Shown piece by piece: positions 62,447-64,000 of a DNA stretch of 64,000 nt (positions are counted from its first letter, which is position 1; each line of letters opens with the position of its first letter). The stretch is from Paludibacteraceae bacterium (GTDB lineage Bacteria; Bacteroidota; Bacteroidia; Bacteroidales; Paludibacteraceae). A program made the translations under genes and the position numbers. The notes under the pieces are model-generated. The model had not been told where the DNA came from. It saw only the letters and a program-made list of their open reading frames with translations, and did no database searches. The stretch covers positions 62,001 through 126,000 of the forward strand of contig JAFYQJ010000014.1 in NCBI GenBank assembly GCA_017547145.1, in the 5' to 3' direction.

Positions 62447-64000
62447 ATGGCAAAGAAAAATTTACATTACACAAGAAATATTGGTATCATGGCTCATATT
62501 GATGCCGGAAAAACTACCACTTCAGAGCGTATCCTTTTTTATACGGGGTTGACTCATAAGATTGGGGAAACTCATGATGGTACAGCTACTATGGACTGGA
62601 TGGCTCAAGAGCAAGAGCGTGGTATTACTATTACTTCTGCCGCAACTACCACATGGTGGAATTACAAAGGAGATAAGTATAAAATTAATTTGATTGACAC
62701 TCCGGGGCACGTCGACTTTACTGTAGAGGTAGAGCGTTCATTGCGTATTCTTGATGGTGCTGTTGCAACATTTTGTGCTGTTGGTGGTGTAGAACCTCAA
62801 TCGGAAACAGTTTGGCGTCAAGCTGATAAATATAAAGTTCCTCGTATAGGTTATGTAAACAAAATGGACCGTTCGGGTGCTGATTTTTATGAAGTAGTTC
62901 GTCAAGTGAAAGAAGTTTTAGGTGCAACACCTTGTCCAATACAAATCCCTATTGGAGCAGAAGAAACATTTAAGGGTGTAGTTGACTTGATTCAAATGAA
63001 AGCAATTGTTTGGCATGATGAAACTATGGGTGCTGAATATGCTGTTGAAGAAATTCCTGATAACTTGAAAGATGAAGCTCAAGAGTGGAGAGATAAAATG
63101 CTTGAAACTATTGCTGAGTTTGATGATGTGTTGATGGAAAAATATTTCGAAGATCCTTCAACTATTACTGTAGAAGAAATAAAAGATGCACTTCGCAAAG
63201 CTACATTGTCTATGAAGATTAATCCTATGCTTTGTGGTTCGTCATTTAAAAATAAGGGGGTTCAAACAATGCTTGATGCGGTTTGTGCTTATTTGCCAAG
63301 CCCTGTTGATACTCCAGAAATTGAAGGTAGAGATCCTCGTTTTGAAGATAAGGTAGTTGTTCGTAAGCCAGAAGAAGAAGAATCATTGTGTGCTTTAGCA
63401 TTTAAGATTGCTACTGACCCTTATGTGGGACGTTTGTGTTATTTCCGTGTTTATTCAGGTTCGTTGCCTGCTGGTTCTTATGTGTATAATCCTCGTTCGG
63501 ATAAAAAAGAGAGAATTTCTCGTATTTTCCAAATGCATTCAAATAAACAAAATCCAGTTGAAGTTATTACAGCGGGAGATATTGGTGCGGGTGTAGGATT
63601 TAAGGATATCAGAACAGGTGATACTTTGTGTGCAGAAGATGCACCAATTGTATTGGAATCAATGGATTTTCCAGATCCAGTTATTGGTATTGCAGTAGAA
63701 CCTAAATCACAAGCTGACATTGATAAACTAGGTATAGGTTTGGCTAAGTTGGCAGAAGAAGATCCAACATTTACAGTTAAAACGGATGAACAATCAGGAC
63801 AAACTGTTATATCTGGTATGGGTGAGCTTCATCTTGAAATTATTATTGACCGCTTGAAACGAGAGTTTAAGGTTGAGTGTAACCAAGGTCGTCCTCAAGT
63901 ATCTTATAAGGAAGCGATTACTCAAGTTGTTGATCATCGTGAAACGTATAAAAAACAAACAGGTGGTCGTGGTAAATATGCTGATATGGTATTGAAGGTA
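62447..64000 (+). CDS. fusA: Elongation factor G (3' end outside window)
   Basis: 518 codons are visible from the ATG at 62447 and the frame is open at the window end; a full EF-G is about 700 residues. The GTP-binding motifs are [13 protein letters not shown] (P-loop), [15 protein letters not shown] (switch I), [15 protein letters not shown] (switch II) and [10 protein letters not shown]. Domains II, III ([15 protein letters not shown]) and the start of IV are seen. EF-G drives ribosome translocation. It is 12 bp after rpsG in the str operon. Confidence 0.98.
   Translation, partial: MAKKNLHYTRNIGIMAHIDAGKTTTSERILFYTGLTHKIGETHDGTATMDWMAQEQERGITITSAATTTWWNYKGDKYKINLIDTPGHVDFTVEVERSLRILDGAVATFCAVGGVEPQSETVWRQADKYKVPRIGYVNKMDRSGADFYEVVRQVKEVLGATPCPIQIPIGAEETFKGVVDLIQMKAIVWHDETMGAEYAVEEIPDNLKDEAQEWRDKMLETIAEFDDVLMEKYFEDPSTITVEEIKDALRKATLSMKINPMLCGSSFKNKGVQTMLDAVCAYLPSPVDTPEIEGRDPRFEDKVVVRKPEEEESLCALAFKIATDPYVGRLCYFRVYSGSLPAGSYVYNPRSDKKERISRIFQMHSNKQNPVEVITAGDIGAGVGFKDIRTGDTLCAEDAPIVLESMDFPDPVIGIAVEPKSQADIDKLGIGLAKLAEEDPTFTVKTDEQSGQTVISGMGELHLEIIIDRLKREFKVECNQGRPQVSYKEAITQVVDHRETYKKQTGGRGKYADMVLKV

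Noticed and set aside
1..64000. tRNA genes, insertion sequences, prophage or integrase
   Set aside because: None was recognised on either strand by eye; absence is not proven without a dedicated search.

Overview
The window is a low-GC, gene-dense chromosomal segment that looks like a member of the Bacteroidales (phylum Bacteroidota). The main reasons are the fused SecDF, the dcw cluster order (mraZ-rsmH-ftsL-pbp-murE-mraY-murD-ftsW-murG-murC-ftsQ-ftsA-ftsZ, with no murF), DUF4988, DUF4831 and DUF3078 family proteins, and glycan-degrading lipoproteins. Promoters repeatedly match the Bacteroidota -33/-7 pattern TTTG-N18-20-TAnnTTTG, and Shine-Dalgarno sequences are mostly absent. The genus cannot be fixed from the sequence. 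GH89, GH20 and GH130 enzymes suggest access to host or mucosal glycans.

Layout. 1-2.75 kb: the end of transketolase, then grpE-dnaJ. 2.8-3.0 kb: a spacer with two hairpin terminators, a CA microsatellite and a possible small RNA. 3.0-6.9 kb (minus): membrane protein, ECF sigma factor, GH89 alpha-N-acetylglucosaminidase, EF-P. 7.1-11.7 kb (plus): TGS-nucleoside kinase, rpoN, PAP2-like membrane protein, patatin phospholipase. 11.7-22.0 kb (minus): secDF, a uvrA paralogue, a DUF4831 protein and hisG-hisD-hisC. 22.2-24.4 kb (plus): a roughly 290-nt leader RNA with two mutually exclusive long helices, a small lipoprotein, and a DUF4988/collagen-like/lectin-like lipoprotein whose last 170 bp differ in composition. 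24.8-26.6 kb: an orphan small gene and an AAA/DUF4143 ATPase with 33-bp tandem repeats at its promoter. 26.8-42.6 kb: the division and peptidoglycan (dcw) cluster with MraZ boxes, one extra membrane gene and yqeY. 42.7-47.2 kb (minus): LRR lipoprotein, folA, zinc peptidase, purA, fur. 47.3-52.2 kb: hflX, a DUF3078 protein, folK, a steroid-5-alpha-reductase-like protein and argC. 52.3-54.3 kb: a lipoprotein/beta-barrel/lectin-like set. 54.4-61.3 kb: GH20 hexosaminidase, MFS transporter and GH130 phosphorylase, split by a highly structured spacer and a HinfI-like (GANTC) restriction-modification pair. 61.4 kb to the end: rpsL-rpsG-fusA (fusA is cut by the window end).

How the genes fit together. 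The dcw block makes lipid II (MurC, MurD, MurE, MraY, MurG) and the divisome (FtsL, FtsI, FtsW, FtsQ, FtsA, FtsZ). MurE has the DNPR motif of meso-diaminopimelate enzymes. GH20, the MFS transporter and GH130 fit a salvage route for N-acetylglucosamine-containing or N-glycan-core oligosaccharides, with GH89 adding removal of alpha-linked GlcNAc. Most of the window is ordinary core genome. The least explained parts are the bistable leader RNA at 22.2 kb, the possible variable region at 24.2 kb, and the nested inverted repeats at 58.0 kb just upstream of the restriction-modification genes.
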